Position numbers and translations under genes: made by a program
Notes under the pieces: model-generated
Databases searched by the model: none
Told to the model about the DNA's origin: nothing
The model's input: the letters and a program-made list of their open reading frames with translations, nothing else
Part shown: in pieces, positions 43,523 through 53,900 of the stretch
Numbering within the stretch: position 1 is the stretch's first letter
Layout of the letters: every line of letters begins with the position of its first letter
NCBI RefSeq assembly: GCF_900128905.1
Contig: NZ_FQTV01000005.1
Span: 124,001-188,000, forward strand
DNA from: Bacteroides luti
Lineage (GTDB): Bacteria > Bacteroidota > Bacteroidia > Bacteroidales > Bacteroidaceae
DNA length: 64,000 nucleotides
Reading direction: 5' to 3'

Positions 43523-43610
43523 TTGTACAGAACAATTCATTCTTTTGTACAGAAGAATGAATTGTTCTGTACAAAAGAAAACAATCTTTTGTACAAGAAT
43601 CTAATAACAT
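43523..43610. repeat. Four-unit 22-base palindromic array, TGTACA core
   Basis: TGTACA occurs at 43524, 43546, 43568 and 43590, exactly 22 bases apart. The units share TTGTACAgAA with TT or CTT at the end, and several are near-perfect palindromes around the core. Arms 43523-43542 and 43555-43574 form a perfect 20-base inverted repeat with a 12-base loop. A second perfect 11-base inverted repeat (TGTACAAAAGA at 43568-43578 with TCTTTTGTACA at 43585-43595) competes with it for the third core. The last unit runs up to the ATG of the glycosyltransferase gene at 43609. ORFs covering this array on either strand are not genes. Confidence 0.85.
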
Positions 43611-44751
43611 GCCTAGGAACATTGCCAAAAGAGTCCTTATATCTGTGTCGAACGACCTGGTTACCGATCAGAGAGTTGGTAAGGTTTCGGCTTCGTTGCA
43701 ACGAAACGGATATGATGTACTGTTGATTGGTTGTATAAAAAAAGAGCTTAAACCATTAGATCGCCCCTATCAGACCTACCGCTTCAACCTGTTTTTCAGG
43801 AAAAAATTCATCTTCTATCTGGAATATAACCTGCGTTTGCTGTTTGTATTACTCTTTAAGCGCAAAAATATTCTGCTGTGCAACGATACCGATGCCCTAC
43901 CCGCCAATTTTATTGCCGCTAAGCTATGCAGAGTTCCGTTGGTTTTCGATGCACACGAGCTGTTTCCTGAAGTTCCTGAGCTGGCAAACCGCCCAGGAGT
44001 AAAAAGAGTCTGGGAAAAGATTGAAGATATCTTCTTCCCTCACCTAAAGAATTCCTATACCGTATGCCAATCTATTGCAGAGCATTATAAGCAGAAATAC
44101 GGAATCACAATGGGGATTGTTCGTAACATTCCCAATAAAGATACTGCTCCATCATCTATAAATAGTGCTGAAAGAAAAAGAATAAGTCTTTTGCCTCCGC
44201 TCGAAGGAAAAAAACTACTGCTCTATCAGGGTGCTATAAACGTAGGTCGTGGAGTGGACTGGCTTATTAATGCCATGTCCTATCTTGATAATTGCATACT
44301 TTGCATCTGCGGTGACGGAGACTTCCTACAGGAAATGAAAACACTGACCAAGGAAAAACAATTGGAAGAAAGAGTTATTTTCACCGGACGGCTTCCTTTT
44401 GAAGAACTTAGTCAATACACCGAGAAAGCCGACTTAGGTTTTGTTCTTTTAGAGAATATGGGGTTAAGTTATTACTATTCCCTTCCCAATCGCATATTCG
44501 ATTATATGAAATATGGCGTACCTGTTCTTGCATCTAATTTTCCCGAAATTGCCCGCATTGTTAAAACACACCAAACGGGTAAACTAATCTCTCATTACGA
44601 ATCGGAATATCTGGCAAAAGTAATTTTTGAAATGCTAAAAGAATGGGAGAATAAGCCAGAAGATAAAGTCCGGTTAAAAGAACTTTCTAAAGAATATTGC
44701 TGGGAAAACGAAGAAAAAGTGATGCTCGAAATAGTGAGAAACGCAAAATAA
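43609..44751 (+). CDS. GT4-family glycosyltransferase
   Basis: A 380-residue retaining glycosyltransferase with two Rossmann-like domains. It begins AKRVLISVSNDLVTDQRVGKVSASLQRNGYDVLLIG, has DAHELFPEVPELANRPGVKRVWEKIE with a histidine in the position of the sugar acceptor site, the nucleotide-sugar region KKLLLYQGAINVGRGVDWLINAM near residue 200, and VLLENMGLSYYYSLPNRIFDYMKYGVPVLASNFPEIARIV, the glutamate-containing EX7E-like donor segment. The acceptor is unknown; it may build a surface glycan. It is 162 bases after nadB and its start lies within the 22-base array. Confidence 0.88.
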   Translation: MPRNIAKRVLISVSNDLVTDQRVGKVSASLQRNGYDVLLIGCIKKELKPLDRPYQTYRFNLFFRKKFIFYLEYNLRLLFVLLFKRKNILLCNDTDALPANFIAAKLCRVPLVFDAHELFPEVPELANRPGVKRVWEKIEDIFFPHLKNSYTVCQSIAEHYKQKYGITMGIVRNIPNKDTAPSSINSAERKRISLLPPLEGKKLLLYQGAINVGRGVDWLINAMSYLDNCILCICGDGDFLQEMKTLTKEKQLEERVIFTGRLPFEELSQYTEKADLGFVLLENMGLSYYYSLPNRIFDYMKYGVPVLASNFPEIARIVKTHQTGKLISHYESEYLAKVIFEMLKEWENKPEDKVRLKELSKEYCWENEEKVMLEIVRNAK

Positions 44752-44757
44752 AAAGGG

Positions 44758-44804
44758 AAAGCTGCCTAGTTTCGTTCTGTCCAGAAAAAAACTAAGTCAG
44801 CTTT
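44758..44804. terminator. Hairpin between glycosyltransferase and GH5 genes
   Basis: AAAGCTG (44758-44764) pairs with CAGCTTT (44798-44804), and CTAGTTT with AAACTAAG further in. On the - strand the stem is followed by CCCTTTTTA, so it can end the GH5 transcript. On the + strand the T-run is poor. Confidence 0.6.
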
Positions 44805-44886
44805 CACACTACTAATCAACTAATAATAACTAATCTATTAAGGAACACTTTCCTCTATTTATTAAACATAAAATCTTATTTAAAAA

Positions 44887-46662
44887 CTAAAATGGATATT
44901 TCCCGGCAGCAGCTCCTTGTACAAGGCCATTAAGTGCCTTTGTATCTTCGGCAACTGTTGTTGAACGGTTAAATATACCGCATCCCTTATCGCCTGTTCC
45001 GCCATTATCCCAGTAAAACGGAACAATACCATAGTTTTTAGCCTGCTCTGTTACGTATTTAATGTAATAAGCACGAGAATCTAAATGATGAGTCAACGCA
45101 TCACCCGTAAGCGATAAACGCCGTGTAGGAGAATACTCACCCAGAATAACCGGATAACCCTTATCTATAAAATTCGTTTTCATTTTAGCAAACTGAGATA
45201 TTACATGATCTTCTTCACCCCAGGTTGCAGCTCTTCCTGCCAATGCACCTGTTGCATATTGATGATAATCCGCTCCCCAAAAAACAAAATACTTGCCCCA
45301 GGTTGCATCACTCTCCAATATACAAAATTGTGACGGATCATAATAATGAACTTCAACCATTAATCTATTTTGAACTTTATCTGTAGAAACTTTTAAATTA
45401 GAGACTGCCTGATTAATATCTGTACTAAATGCCTGAATAAGAAGGTTACGATAAGCGTTCCTTCCACCAGTAGAACGTACTGCATCTACAAAAGTCTGGT
45501 TATACGACATCTGAACATTGTAATTATCCTGAGTCGGTGTTCCACCATTAGAGCCCATATTCACTTCATTTGTTCCGGCAAAAAGAAGATGTTCATCATA
45601 ATTTCTGAAATATACAGCAATTTGTTCCCATATTGCTTTTTCTTTCTTAGTAACCTCTTCTTGTTTTGCGAGAGTAGGATTATTATCCAGCCAGCCACCA
45701 TCCGAATGAATATTTATAATAGCGTACATATCATTGGAAACACAATAATCAACAACCTCTTTTACCCTTGCCAACCAAAAGTCTTTAATTTTATAATTCG
45801 TTGAATTTTCAAGATATCTGTTCCATGCACAAGGTATTCTCACGGCATTAAAACCAGCAGCTTTCACTGCATTTATCATAGCCTTAGAAGCTTTAGCATT
45901 ACCCCAATCTGTTTCGCCACTGATAACAGATCCTGTTGTAGTAGAACTTGTGCATTCAAGCGTATTTCCTAAATTCCATCCCAAATATATTTTTTTTGCA
46001 AGTACAAAAGCATCGCTTTCCATTCCTGTTTTATCGGCAGCAATAAAAAGATTTTTTGCCGCCTGATTAATAGTAACAGTTTCTATTAAACCCGCCATTG
46101 TGAAAGTTATTGTACCTACTCTTGAAAAAAGAGAAGCATTGTTTGCAATAGTAAATACTTCTGTTTTATTGGTTACAGTACGGGTAGTTGTCTGAGATAT
46201 CCAATCCTGATTAATTGTTACTGTATGAGCTGCCGTAGTTTGCAATTCTACTGTTATCTGACCACCATCGGCACTAACATCATATGTACTTTTCTTTACC
46301 ACTAATAAATTAGTTAATTCCTGCGTTACTTTTATCTGTTTTGAAAGAGAACCTGCAGTAACAGTAATTACAGCTTCACGAGTATCGTTAGTTGTATTCT
46401 CTGTAGCAGCAACTGTAATTTGTTTAGTACCGGCTTCACCCGAAGAAGGAGACAATGTGCACCACGACTGTGAACTTGTAGCTGTCCAATTTACATTCGT
46501 TTTAATAGCAAGCATAGTTGTACCACTTCCTTTGGCAAGTGTAAGCTCTTCTTTTGCCACTATTAATTCCGGTTGAACCTCTGGATCACTGCTAGAACAT
46601 GAATACAGAGCTGTTAAAAGAAGAATTAACCAAAGAGAAAAATATTTTTTTAAATAAACCAT
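44887..46662 (-). CDS. GH5 endoglucanase-like lipoprotein with two BACON domains
   Basis: A 591-residue outer-membrane lipoprotein (LTALYSC, Cys22). Two BACON-type domains follow (about residues 33-115 and 117-200; each ends in VTQEL or INQAA), then a GH5 catalytic domain from about residue 215. The acid/base is Glu366 in FAGTNEVN and the nucleophile Glu509 in VILGEYSP, with the family VRIPCAWNRY and NIHSDGGW segments. GH5 members cut beta-1,4-glucan, mannan or related polymers; the subfamily is not certain. It is the last gene downstream of susC-susD-surface protein, with the 151-residue lipoprotein gene between. It belongs to the polysaccharide utilisation locus. Confidence 0.92.
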   Translation of the reverse strand: MVYLKKYFSLWLILLLTALYSCSSSDPEVQPELIVAKEELTLAKGSGTTMLAIKTNVNWTATSSQSWCTLSPSSGEAGTKQITVAATENTTNDTREAVITVTAGSLSKQIKVTQELTNLLVVKKSTYDVSADGGQITVELQTTAAHTVTINQDWISQTTTRTVTNKTEVFTIANNASLFSRVGTITFTMAGLIETVTINQAAKNLFIAADKTGMESDAFVLAKKIYLGWNLGNTLECTSSTTTGSVISGETDWGNAKASKAMINAVKAAGFNAVRIPCAWNRYLENSTNYKIKDFWLARVKEVVDYCVSNDMYAIINIHSDGGWLDNNPTLAKQEEVTKKEKAIWEQIAVYFRNYDEHLLFAGTNEVNMGSNGGTPTQDNYNVQMSYNQTFVDAVRSTGGRNAYRNLLIQAFSTDINQAVSNLKVSTDKVQNRLMVEVHYYDPSQFCILESDATWGKYFVFWGADYHQYATGALAGRAATWGEEDHVISQFAKMKTNFIDKGYPVILGEYSPTRRLSLTGDALTHHLDSRAYYIKYVTEQAKNYGIVPFYWDNGGTGDKGCGIFNRSTTVAEDTKALNGLVQGAAAGKYPF

Positions 46663-46748
46663 ATTCTGAGTTATAAAGTTAGCTAATCTAAAAAGTGTAA
46701 TTAGTTGATTTAACCACTATTCTTTATTGATTAAACAATCAATGATTA

Positions 46749-47204
46749 TTATTGATGACACAATTCGTAGAACTTCTTTTCTTCTACAGAGCTCAGCTGA
46801 GCCTTTTTTAAATTTTGCTGATATTCACGAACTTTATCAACCTTAGCTTTAGTCTTTTCCATAAACGAAGCATCGTTAGCCAGCTGAGGATTTTCCTTAA
46901 TTCTGTCAGTGCTTTGTTTCAAAGCTTTCAGTGCAACTTCAAATTCCAGCAATAACTTTTCGTTAGTGTTCATATCAGATGTCTTTTTAGCCATTTCAAT
47001 ACAGGCTCTCTCCATCTGAGTAGCATATTCCTTCGATTTGGCAAATGCTGTATCTTCAGAAGCTTTTTCCTGAAGCTCTTCAACAGAATTAAAAGCATTC
47101 TCAAATTGCTCTTTTTTCTGTTCTTTCTGTGTCTTCTTATTGCTGCAAGCAACAATCAGTAAACAACAGACAGAAATAAATATATAAAGTGAAAAAGACT
47201 TCAT
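46749..47204 (-). CDS. Small coiled lipoprotein of unknown function
   Basis: A 151-residue lipoprotein (MKSFSLYIFISVCCLLIVAC, Cys20) with a highly charged, helical body rich in Lys and Glu, likely a coiled coil. I do not recognise the family. It sits between the surface glycan-binding gene and the GH5 gene, behind a strong terminator at 47219-47255. It may be unrelated to the polysaccharide locus and only inserted in it. The GH5 gene begins 86 bases later. Confidence 0.65.
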   Translation of the reverse strand: MKSFSLYIFISVCCLLIVACSNKKTQKEQKKEQFENAFNSVEELQEKASEDTAFAKSKEYATQMERACIEMAKKTSDMNTNEKLLLEFEVALKALKQSTDRIKENPQLANDASFMEKTKAKVDKVREYQQNLKKAQLSSVEEKKFYELCHQ

Positions 47205-47218
47205 AAATTAATATTTTA

Positions 47219-47255
47219 AAAAGAGGTTACCTAACATTTCAAGGTAACCTCTTTT
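47219..47255 (-). terminator. Terminator after the surface lipoprotein gene
   Basis: AAAAGAGGTTACCT (47219-47232) and AGGTAACCTCTTTT (47242-47255) form a perfect 14-pair stem with a nine-base loop, 12 bases after the stop on the - strand. A run of T follows on that strand. Confidence 0.9.
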
Positions 47256-47266
47256 AGTGTTAGTTA

Positions 47267-49267
47267 TTAATTTGCTAAAACATAATGGAATCCTAAAATT
47301 TCATTTTTTGTATCACCAGCTGCAGTCGCATTTGATATAGCACCCAACCAGAATCCACCGGTATCAATAGTACTAAGAGAAGAACCTCCATGAGATATAA
47401 AGAGCCATTCGTTAGCTCCAAGAGGTGTTGTATAATAAGCACCTTTAGCATTAGATGTATTTAACCAGGCTCCGGCACTTCCTGTATAATTAACAAGTGG
47501 GAATTCAAATGTCATTGATGGTACATCAGGATTAATTGTCACCTTACCAGTTACCGAATATCCGGCAGTAGTAAGATTTCCGTCAGCATCATATACATCC
47601 TGAGTTAAGATAGCTTTAATATCAGAACCGGCAAGTTCAAATTTAATGCTAGCGCTTTTAGCAATGATACTGGTCTTTTCATTCCATATCCAACCATTCG
47701 AAGTAAAATCAGTACCAAAGGTTGAAGCACTTGTCCATCCGCCTGATAAATCAAAGTTAATCCAGTCTACAAACTGATTTGTGTCAGGCTTAAAAGTCTT
47801 TCCAACAAGAGCTTTTTTCCATGCTTTCAATGGATCGACTTCTGCGCCTCCTGCCTGAGGAATTAAATGATAAACCATATATTCCGGCTTAACAGCGTCA
47901 CGTTTACCTACCCACATTCCGGAAACATTACCGGCAGCGTCTTTCTCTATCTTTGTGATACGCCATTGGTTAGCATCTGTAGTAGAAAGGGTTATCGAAC
48001 CATTACAAATAACGAAGCTAGGTTTGAAACCATTAAAAGTATAAGTTCCTTTTTCATCCAATGTATAAGTACCAGATGTTAATGTTCCGTCAGGAGCAAC
48101 ATAAGTAGCAGTCTTATCATCTGAATTAAGAGTTAATGAGAAGTCTGCGTAATTACTAGCCGCTGCAGCATTAAATCCTGTCCAGCTATCATACTTATCT
48201 GCAGATGTCCATCCGGTATTCATCAAAGAACCATCAAGATTGGCCCAGTTGAAAGGAGTATCGGAAGATAGTACCCACTTAACAGATTTGTTGACAGTCT
48301 GTGATATATCGGTTTGCCATCCGCTAGGTAATGTAGGTTCTGGTTCGACCACTTCACCTGGTACCCAACTATCAAAGTAATCTTTAGAAATAAAGTTGTA
48401 AACTAACAAGCAAGCACCTTCACCGGAAAGAGCTGGATCACGAAGAACAGCCAATTGCATTGTGTTCTCTGTTAAAGACATAATTTTAATATCTCCCCAA
48501 TTAATTACAACTCCATCACGGTTACTATCATGCAGAATAGCAGCATCCTGAACAGTTAAAGTATGATTATCTGTATTAAGCATATAATTACCTGTCTCAG
48601 TTCCACGGTTAGCTATAGTTTTATGGTTAACAGTAATAGATGCACTACCTTTCAGGCTAAATGTCATTGAACCAAAATCAGCAGCATTCATTAACCATGT
48701 ATTACCTTTATAGTCAGGACTCCAGTTCCAGGAATCTCCTTCTACCTTTTGTCCGTCAGTAACAGTAGTCCAGCTATCATCAGTTCCATAAAAGTAAAGA
48801 GGGCCTTTAAAAAATCTGCTTACACCATTTGCATCCAAATCAAGATACCAGGTTTTTTCTTTTCCTGCACCACCTGAAATTAAAGTCCATAACTCATTAC
48901 TAATGAAGCCTGCATACATATTATCAACTTTAAAAGTTGTTTTTTGGCCATATACCACACCACCACGAGTCTCTACACCAAACTGAACATCATAAGTTCC
49001 CGCAAAAGGTATTTTCAGGGTAACTTTCTTTTCCTGACTACGTCCTTGTGGATGATTCCATAACGGAGTATACTCACTCCCCATCAAACTTGTTAAATAG
49101 ATAATGTTTGGATTGGTCGCATCATGCTCTATTTTATAAGCAATGCCTTCTACCAGATCCTCGGTCTTTACATCTTTATCTCCCAAAGAAAATTCATCAG
49201 GTGAACAAGAGGTAAACATTATTGCCACAGTGGCTAATAAAGTAAATAGTTTAAATATCTTATTCAT
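47267..49267 (-). CDS. Surface glycan-binding lipoprotein of the SusCD locus
   Basis: A 666-residue lipoprotein (MNKIFKLFTLLATVAIMFTSC, Cys21) with a beta-rich, Trp- and Tyr-rich body, without catalytic motifs. The first part resembles SusE/SGBP-type proteins, with segments LTSLMGSEYTPLWNHPQGRSQEKKV and AAFAGTYDVQFGVETRGG-like strands; two later copies of a repeated unit (SVKWVLSSDTPFNWANLDGSLMNTGWT and WKKALVGKTFKPDTNQFVDWINFDL) look like carbohydrate-binding modules. A glycan-capturing role next to SusD is inferred from position. The gene lies 18 bases after susD and ends at a terminator. Confidence 0.75.
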   Translation of the reverse strand: MNKIFKLFTLLATVAIMFTSCSPDEFSLGDKDVKTEDLVEGIAYKIEHDATNPNIIYLTSLMGSEYTPLWNHPQGRSQEKKVTLKIPFAGTYDVQFGVETRGGVVYGQKTTFKVDNMYAGFISNELWTLISGGAGKEKTWYLDLDANGVSRFFKGPLYFYGTDDSWTTVTDGQKVEGDSWNWSPDYKGNTWLMNAADFGSMTFSLKGSASITVNHKTIANRGTETGNYMLNTDNHTLTVQDAAILHDSNRDGVVINWGDIKIMSLTENTMQLAVLRDPALSGEGACLLVYNFISKDYFDSWVPGEVVEPEPTLPSGWQTDISQTVNKSVKWVLSSDTPFNWANLDGSLMNTGWTSADKYDSWTGFNAAAASNYADFSLTLNSDDKTATYVAPDGTLTSGTYTLDEKGTYTFNGFKPSFVICNGSITLSTTDANQWRITKIEKDAAGNVSGMWVGKRDAVKPEYMVYHLIPQAGGAEVDPLKAWKKALVGKTFKPDTNQFVDWINFDLSGGWTSASTFGTDFTSNGWIWNEKTSIIAKSASIKFELAGSDIKAILTQDVYDADGNLTTAGYSVTGKVTINPDVPSMTFEFPLVNYTGSAGAWLNTSNAKGAYYTTPLGANEWLFISHGGSSLSTIDTGGFWLGAISNATAAGDTKNEILGFHYVLAN

Positions 49268-49285
49268 AATAGTATCGTTTTAAAG

Positions 49286-50929
49286 TTATTTCCAACCAGC
49301 ATTTTGTTTCAATACACCAGCAGAAAGTGTTATCTGTGTGTTCGGAATCTGCATAAATCCTCTTGTAGCAGTAATCTTTTCAGCAGTTATTACAACAGAA
49401 TCATCCGCATTACCACTCAAAACACTTTGAGTCTGTGCAATAGTAGAAGCTGCTGTATTAAGTCCCTGACGAAGCAAATCCCAATAGCGGAGTCCTTCGA
49501 AAGCAAACTCAAAGCGGCGTTCTTCCAAAATATCAGCAGTTGTAACAGCAGTCTTTGCAGTTAAACCAGCACGGGTATGTACCATATTGTAATAGCTAAG
49601 TGCATTAGTTGAACCCAACTCAGCAGCCATCAACAATACATCAGCATAACGAATTACTACGAAATCCTGATCTTGAGAAATCTGAAAGTCATTTTCGCCA
49701 CCTGTATCAGAAGTCCCATCAGGCAGTGCAGTCGGAGTATATTTCTTAACTGAATAACCGGTATACTCACGTTGGTCTTTAATATCATATTTACTTTCAA
49801 TACCTTCTCCTGCTATGTCAATTATTGAAGCTGTTTTACGTTTATCATCAGAAGTATACGCTTTTACTAATTTTGGATTTACAGTACATGCCCCCCAACC
49901 TTTTCCATAAGGAGACCAGTTTGTATTACGCATACCCATCATAACTAACCAACGGTTACCATCAACCATTCCATTATAATTCTGAGTATTATTAAACTTC
50001 TGTGCAAAGACTGTTTCTACATTTCCTTTTCCTGCATAACCTGATTTATCTAATGTGTTATTTGTAGCATTTGCAACATAACTTGCAGCAGGCCAAAGAG
50101 ACTTATAGTCCGAAACTAAAGAAAATTCATTACTGCTAATTATACTTTCCAAACCAGCAAGAACATCGGCTTTAGTGACACCTAAATCATCCTTTCCATA
50201 GTATCCGGTATAGAATAAATAAACACGGGCAAGCATTGCTTTTGCTGCATAACTGGTTACACGGCCATCATTTTCACTTGCCTTAGCCTTTGGATAAGCA
50301 TCAGCAGGAATATTTTCTGTGGCAAATTTTAAATCAGCAACTATTAGTTTGTATGTTTCAACTGGATCTGCCTGAGTAACATTATCAGTAGTTGGTTCTG
50401 TTAACAAAGGAACTTTTTCAAAAAGGCGAACCAAATCAAAATACATAATTGCACGAAGGAATCTGGTTTCACCTTCAATACGGTTACGAGTTTTAATCAC
50501 TACAGCTTCATCTGTAGATTCCCATGAAGCAATATTTGGTAATTTTAACAATAAAGTATTACAACGGAAAATTCCTGCGTAATAATCGCCCCATGTTCCA
50601 TTAAATATGTTATTATCAGAAGGAGATTGTGAGATATCAAATCTATCCAAAGCCTGATAACCACGACCATCTGTATTACCTGTTCCTCCAAAACAATTAT
50701 CGGAAAGGATTTCTGAGGTTACATAAAAAGATTGATTACCATTGGAAGAAGTACGTTGATAACCATCATAACAACCAACCAGCGCCATCTCAGCATCTGC
50801 TTCTGTTTTATAGAAGTTCTGATCAAGGATAGACGTCTGTGGTTCTACATCCATAAAGCTTTCGGAGCAAGAAAAGAAGCTGATACTCAAAGCCCCTAAT
50901 GCCAGTATATTTAATTTGAACTTATTCAT
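49286..50929 (-). CDS. SusD/RagB family nutrient-binding lipoprotein
   Basis: A 547-residue SusD-type outer-membrane lipoprotein (ALSISFFSC, Cys21) that captures glycans and hands them to the SusC barrel. It begins ESFMDVEPQTSILDQNFYKTEADAEMALVGCYDGYQ, the family start, has TPR-like helical middle regions with ETRFLRAIMYFDLVRLFEKVPLLTEP, and ends with ILEERRFEFAFEGLRYWDLLRQG, also typical. It lies 21 bases after susC. The glycan cannot be named, but the GH5 enzyme suggests a beta-glucan or mannan. Confidence 0.95.
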   Translation of the reverse strand: MNKFKLNILALGALSISFFSCSESFMDVEPQTSILDQNFYKTEADAEMALVGCYDGYQRTSSNGNQSFYVTSEILSDNCFGGTGNTDGRGYQALDRFDISQSPSDNNIFNGTWGDYYAGIFRCNTLLLKLPNIASWESTDEAVVIKTRNRIEGETRFLRAIMYFDLVRLFEKVPLLTEPTTDNVTQADPVETYKLIVADLKFATENIPADAYPKAKASENDGRVTSYAAKAMLARVYLFYTGYYGKDDLGVTKADVLAGLESIISSNEFSLVSDYKSLWPAASYVANATNNTLDKSGYAGKGNVETVFAQKFNNTQNYNGMVDGNRWLVMMGMRNTNWSPYGKGWGACTVNPKLVKAYTSDDKRKTASIIDIAGEGIESKYDIKDQREYTGYSVKKYTPTALPDGTSDTGGENDFQISQDQDFVVIRYADVLLMAAELGSTNALSYYNMVHTRAGLTAKTAVTTADILEERRFEFAFEGLRYWDLLRQGLNTAASTIAQTQSVLSGNADDSVVITAEKITATRGFMQIPNTQITLSAGVLKQNAGWK

Positions 50930-50950
50930 AATTATTCCTTGTTTTAAGTG

Positions 50951-53900
50951 TTAGAATTTAAGATTAACTCCGAACAGATAAGTCCTTGGGCGTGGATAGT
51001 AACCTAAATCAATTCCTGATACCCATTTATCTGTTCCATAACCAATTTCAGGATCCATTCCATCATATTTAGTAAAGGTAAATGCATTCTGAACAGAAGC
51101 ATAAAGTCTACATTGACTAATAAATTTGCAATTAATCAACTTAGCAAAATCATAACCTAATGTAATATTGCTGATACGGAGATAATCACCATCGTGCAAA
51201 TAAAGATCAGAGAACTGCCAGTTAATATTGGTTTCTGTTACGCGAGGTATTTCATTTGAAGTTCCTTCACCTGTCCAACGATTAAGTATTGCTGTAGTAT
51301 AGTTTGCTTGTTTATTTGTATGATTTCGATATGACTGAACAATTTTGTTACCTAATACACCATTGGCATTTACAGAAAAGTCAAATCCTTTGTAATCAAA
51401 GCCTAAATTGAAACCAAATGTAAAGTCGGGCATACCACTGCCTAAATCAGCTTTATCATCAGCATTAATAGTACCATCATGGTTCACATCTACATATTTT
51501 ACATCGCCAGGTTTAACATTAGCTTGCAGAATTCCATTCCCTGCAGTTTTCCAATCTGAAATTTCCTGTTCATTTTGGAAAATACCAGCAGTTTTGTATC
51601 CCCAGAAATATCCTATTTCATGTCCATTCTGTGCACGATAAAATTCTTCAGAGTTATCATAAAGCATATTTGTTGAACCATGAATAATACCGTCTACTGT
51701 AGGTATGTTTCCTACTTTATTTTTATTATATGCACCATTAATGCCTAAATTATAATTTAGTTTACCAATATGGTCATTCCAGTTAAAAGCAAGTTCAATA
51801 CCTGTATTCTTTACATCTCCACCATTTATATAAGGAGCATCTGCACCAGCAGTTGCAAGAATTGGGGCTTTTACTAGCCAATCTTTGGTTGTCTTAACAT
51901 AAAAGTCTGCATTTACTCCCAAACGGCTGCTCAAGAAACGAGCATCGATACCAATATTAGTCTGTTCAGAAGTTTCCCACTTAACCTTTTCATTTGATAA
52001 ACGGCTAGGGTATGCACCGGCAACATTTGTTCCTCCAGTTCCAAATACATAATATGCAGCAGGATTACTACTTGAATAACCTGTAGAAGTATTAATAGGA
52101 GCGGCATATTGAAAATCATCTATATCCTGATTACCTACTTGTCCCCAGCTAGCACGAACTTTTAAGAAATCGAGCCAATTCTTTGTAGATTTCATAAAGT
52201 CTTCATTAGTCATAACCCAGCCGGCAGATACTGATGGGAAATATCCCCAACGATGGCCTGAAGCGAATTTAGAAGAAGCATCAGCACGCAATGTAGCATT
52301 AATCATGTATTTTTCTTTAAAATTATATCCGAGACGTCCAAAGTAAGAAACACGACGATATATATTTTCGGGTTTACCATTAACTGTTTTAGTATCTACA
52401 ACACCTTTTACAGTTCCATCGTCATTATATTCAATGTATGCCTTACCTGTTGTATTATCAAGATATGCATGAGAGAAATCATTGAATTGAGATAATAGAT
52501 TCCAATTAGAAGCAGATAAATATGTGCCTTGATAACGAACAGCTTCCATACCAATCATAGCATTAAAAGCATGATCTTTATTAATCGTAAAATCATAACT
52601 GGCTGTATTTGTCCATGTAAGTGTATGTCCCTTACTCATATTCTGTGTAGTAGTAGTATGTTCCTTGTTATAAGTATACACTGAGAACTGATAAAGTGGC
52701 TTAAAGCTACGATATTCAGATGCATAATAATTAATACCAAAAGTAGATTTAAACTTAAGATTCTTTATTGGTTCTAATTCTGCATAAACGTCAGCCATTA
52801 ATTTCTGGTTATCATTCTTATTATTTACTGTAGTCATCATTGATCCGTAAGGATTACCATCTCCATTATACCAGGCAGAATTACTTGTATCGTTGTATGG
52901 ACTGCCATAGATATTATTATCACTGTATACAGGAGAAAGAGGAGAAGTTACAAATGCTCCACGAAGTGTGTTGTTGTATTGGTTACCAACACTAACACCT
53001 GTATTCTTTATATAATTAAAATTTAAGTGCTGACCAACCTTTAATACATTCTTATAGAGCTTATTTTCCGTATTAATGCGGAAACCATAACGTTCGTAAT
53101 TAGAAACATCTTTACCACCCACAACACCTTCCTGAGAAGTATAATTCAATGATAGAGAGTAAACAGATGAATCTGAACCTCCATTTATATTCATTGAATA
53201 GTTTTCTGTTTTAGCATCATCTTTAAACATTTGGCCTACCCAATCTGTATCGGCTAATTCTCCCATTGAACTCCAGTCGAAGACGGAAGAACCTGAATTT
53301 AAAGCTTGCTCATCCATAATGCTTTTATATTCTTCGGCATTCAGCAATTTAGCTTTACGGGCAACATTCTGCACACCATAATATGCATCAAATGCTACTT
53401 GTCCTTTACCACTGGCACCTTGCTTAGTTGTTACTAACACAACACCATTGGCTGCCTGTGCTCCATAAATAGCAGCTGAAGCAGCATCTTTCAAAACATC
53501 AATTGATTGGATATCAGAAGCATTTAATACCGAAATATCACCTTCTATTCCATCAATAATGTAAAGAGGTCCGGAATTACCTACGGTTCCTAAACCACGA
53601 ACAACAACTTTCATATCAGATCCTGGTTGTCCGGAAGTTGAAGAAATTGTCACACCCGGTGTTTTACCTTGTAATGCCTGAAGTGGACTGGTTGTATTCA
53701 TCTTTGCCAGTTCATCGCCTTTAACCTGAAGAGTTGCTCCGGTACTCAGTTTTTTCTTCTGAACACCATAGCCGATAACAACAACTTCATCCAATGCTTG
53801 AGCATCTTCTTTCATTGTGACATTAATCACATTTTTTCCTGATGTGGAGATTTCCTGTTTTACAAAACCGATATAACTGAAAATAAGAGTAGCTCCATTC

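Noticed and set aside
43425..43726. Short reading frames across the TGTACA array on both strands
   Set aside because: They arise from the repeated low-complexity array; the glycosyltransferase ATG at 43609 overlaps them and is the better gene.
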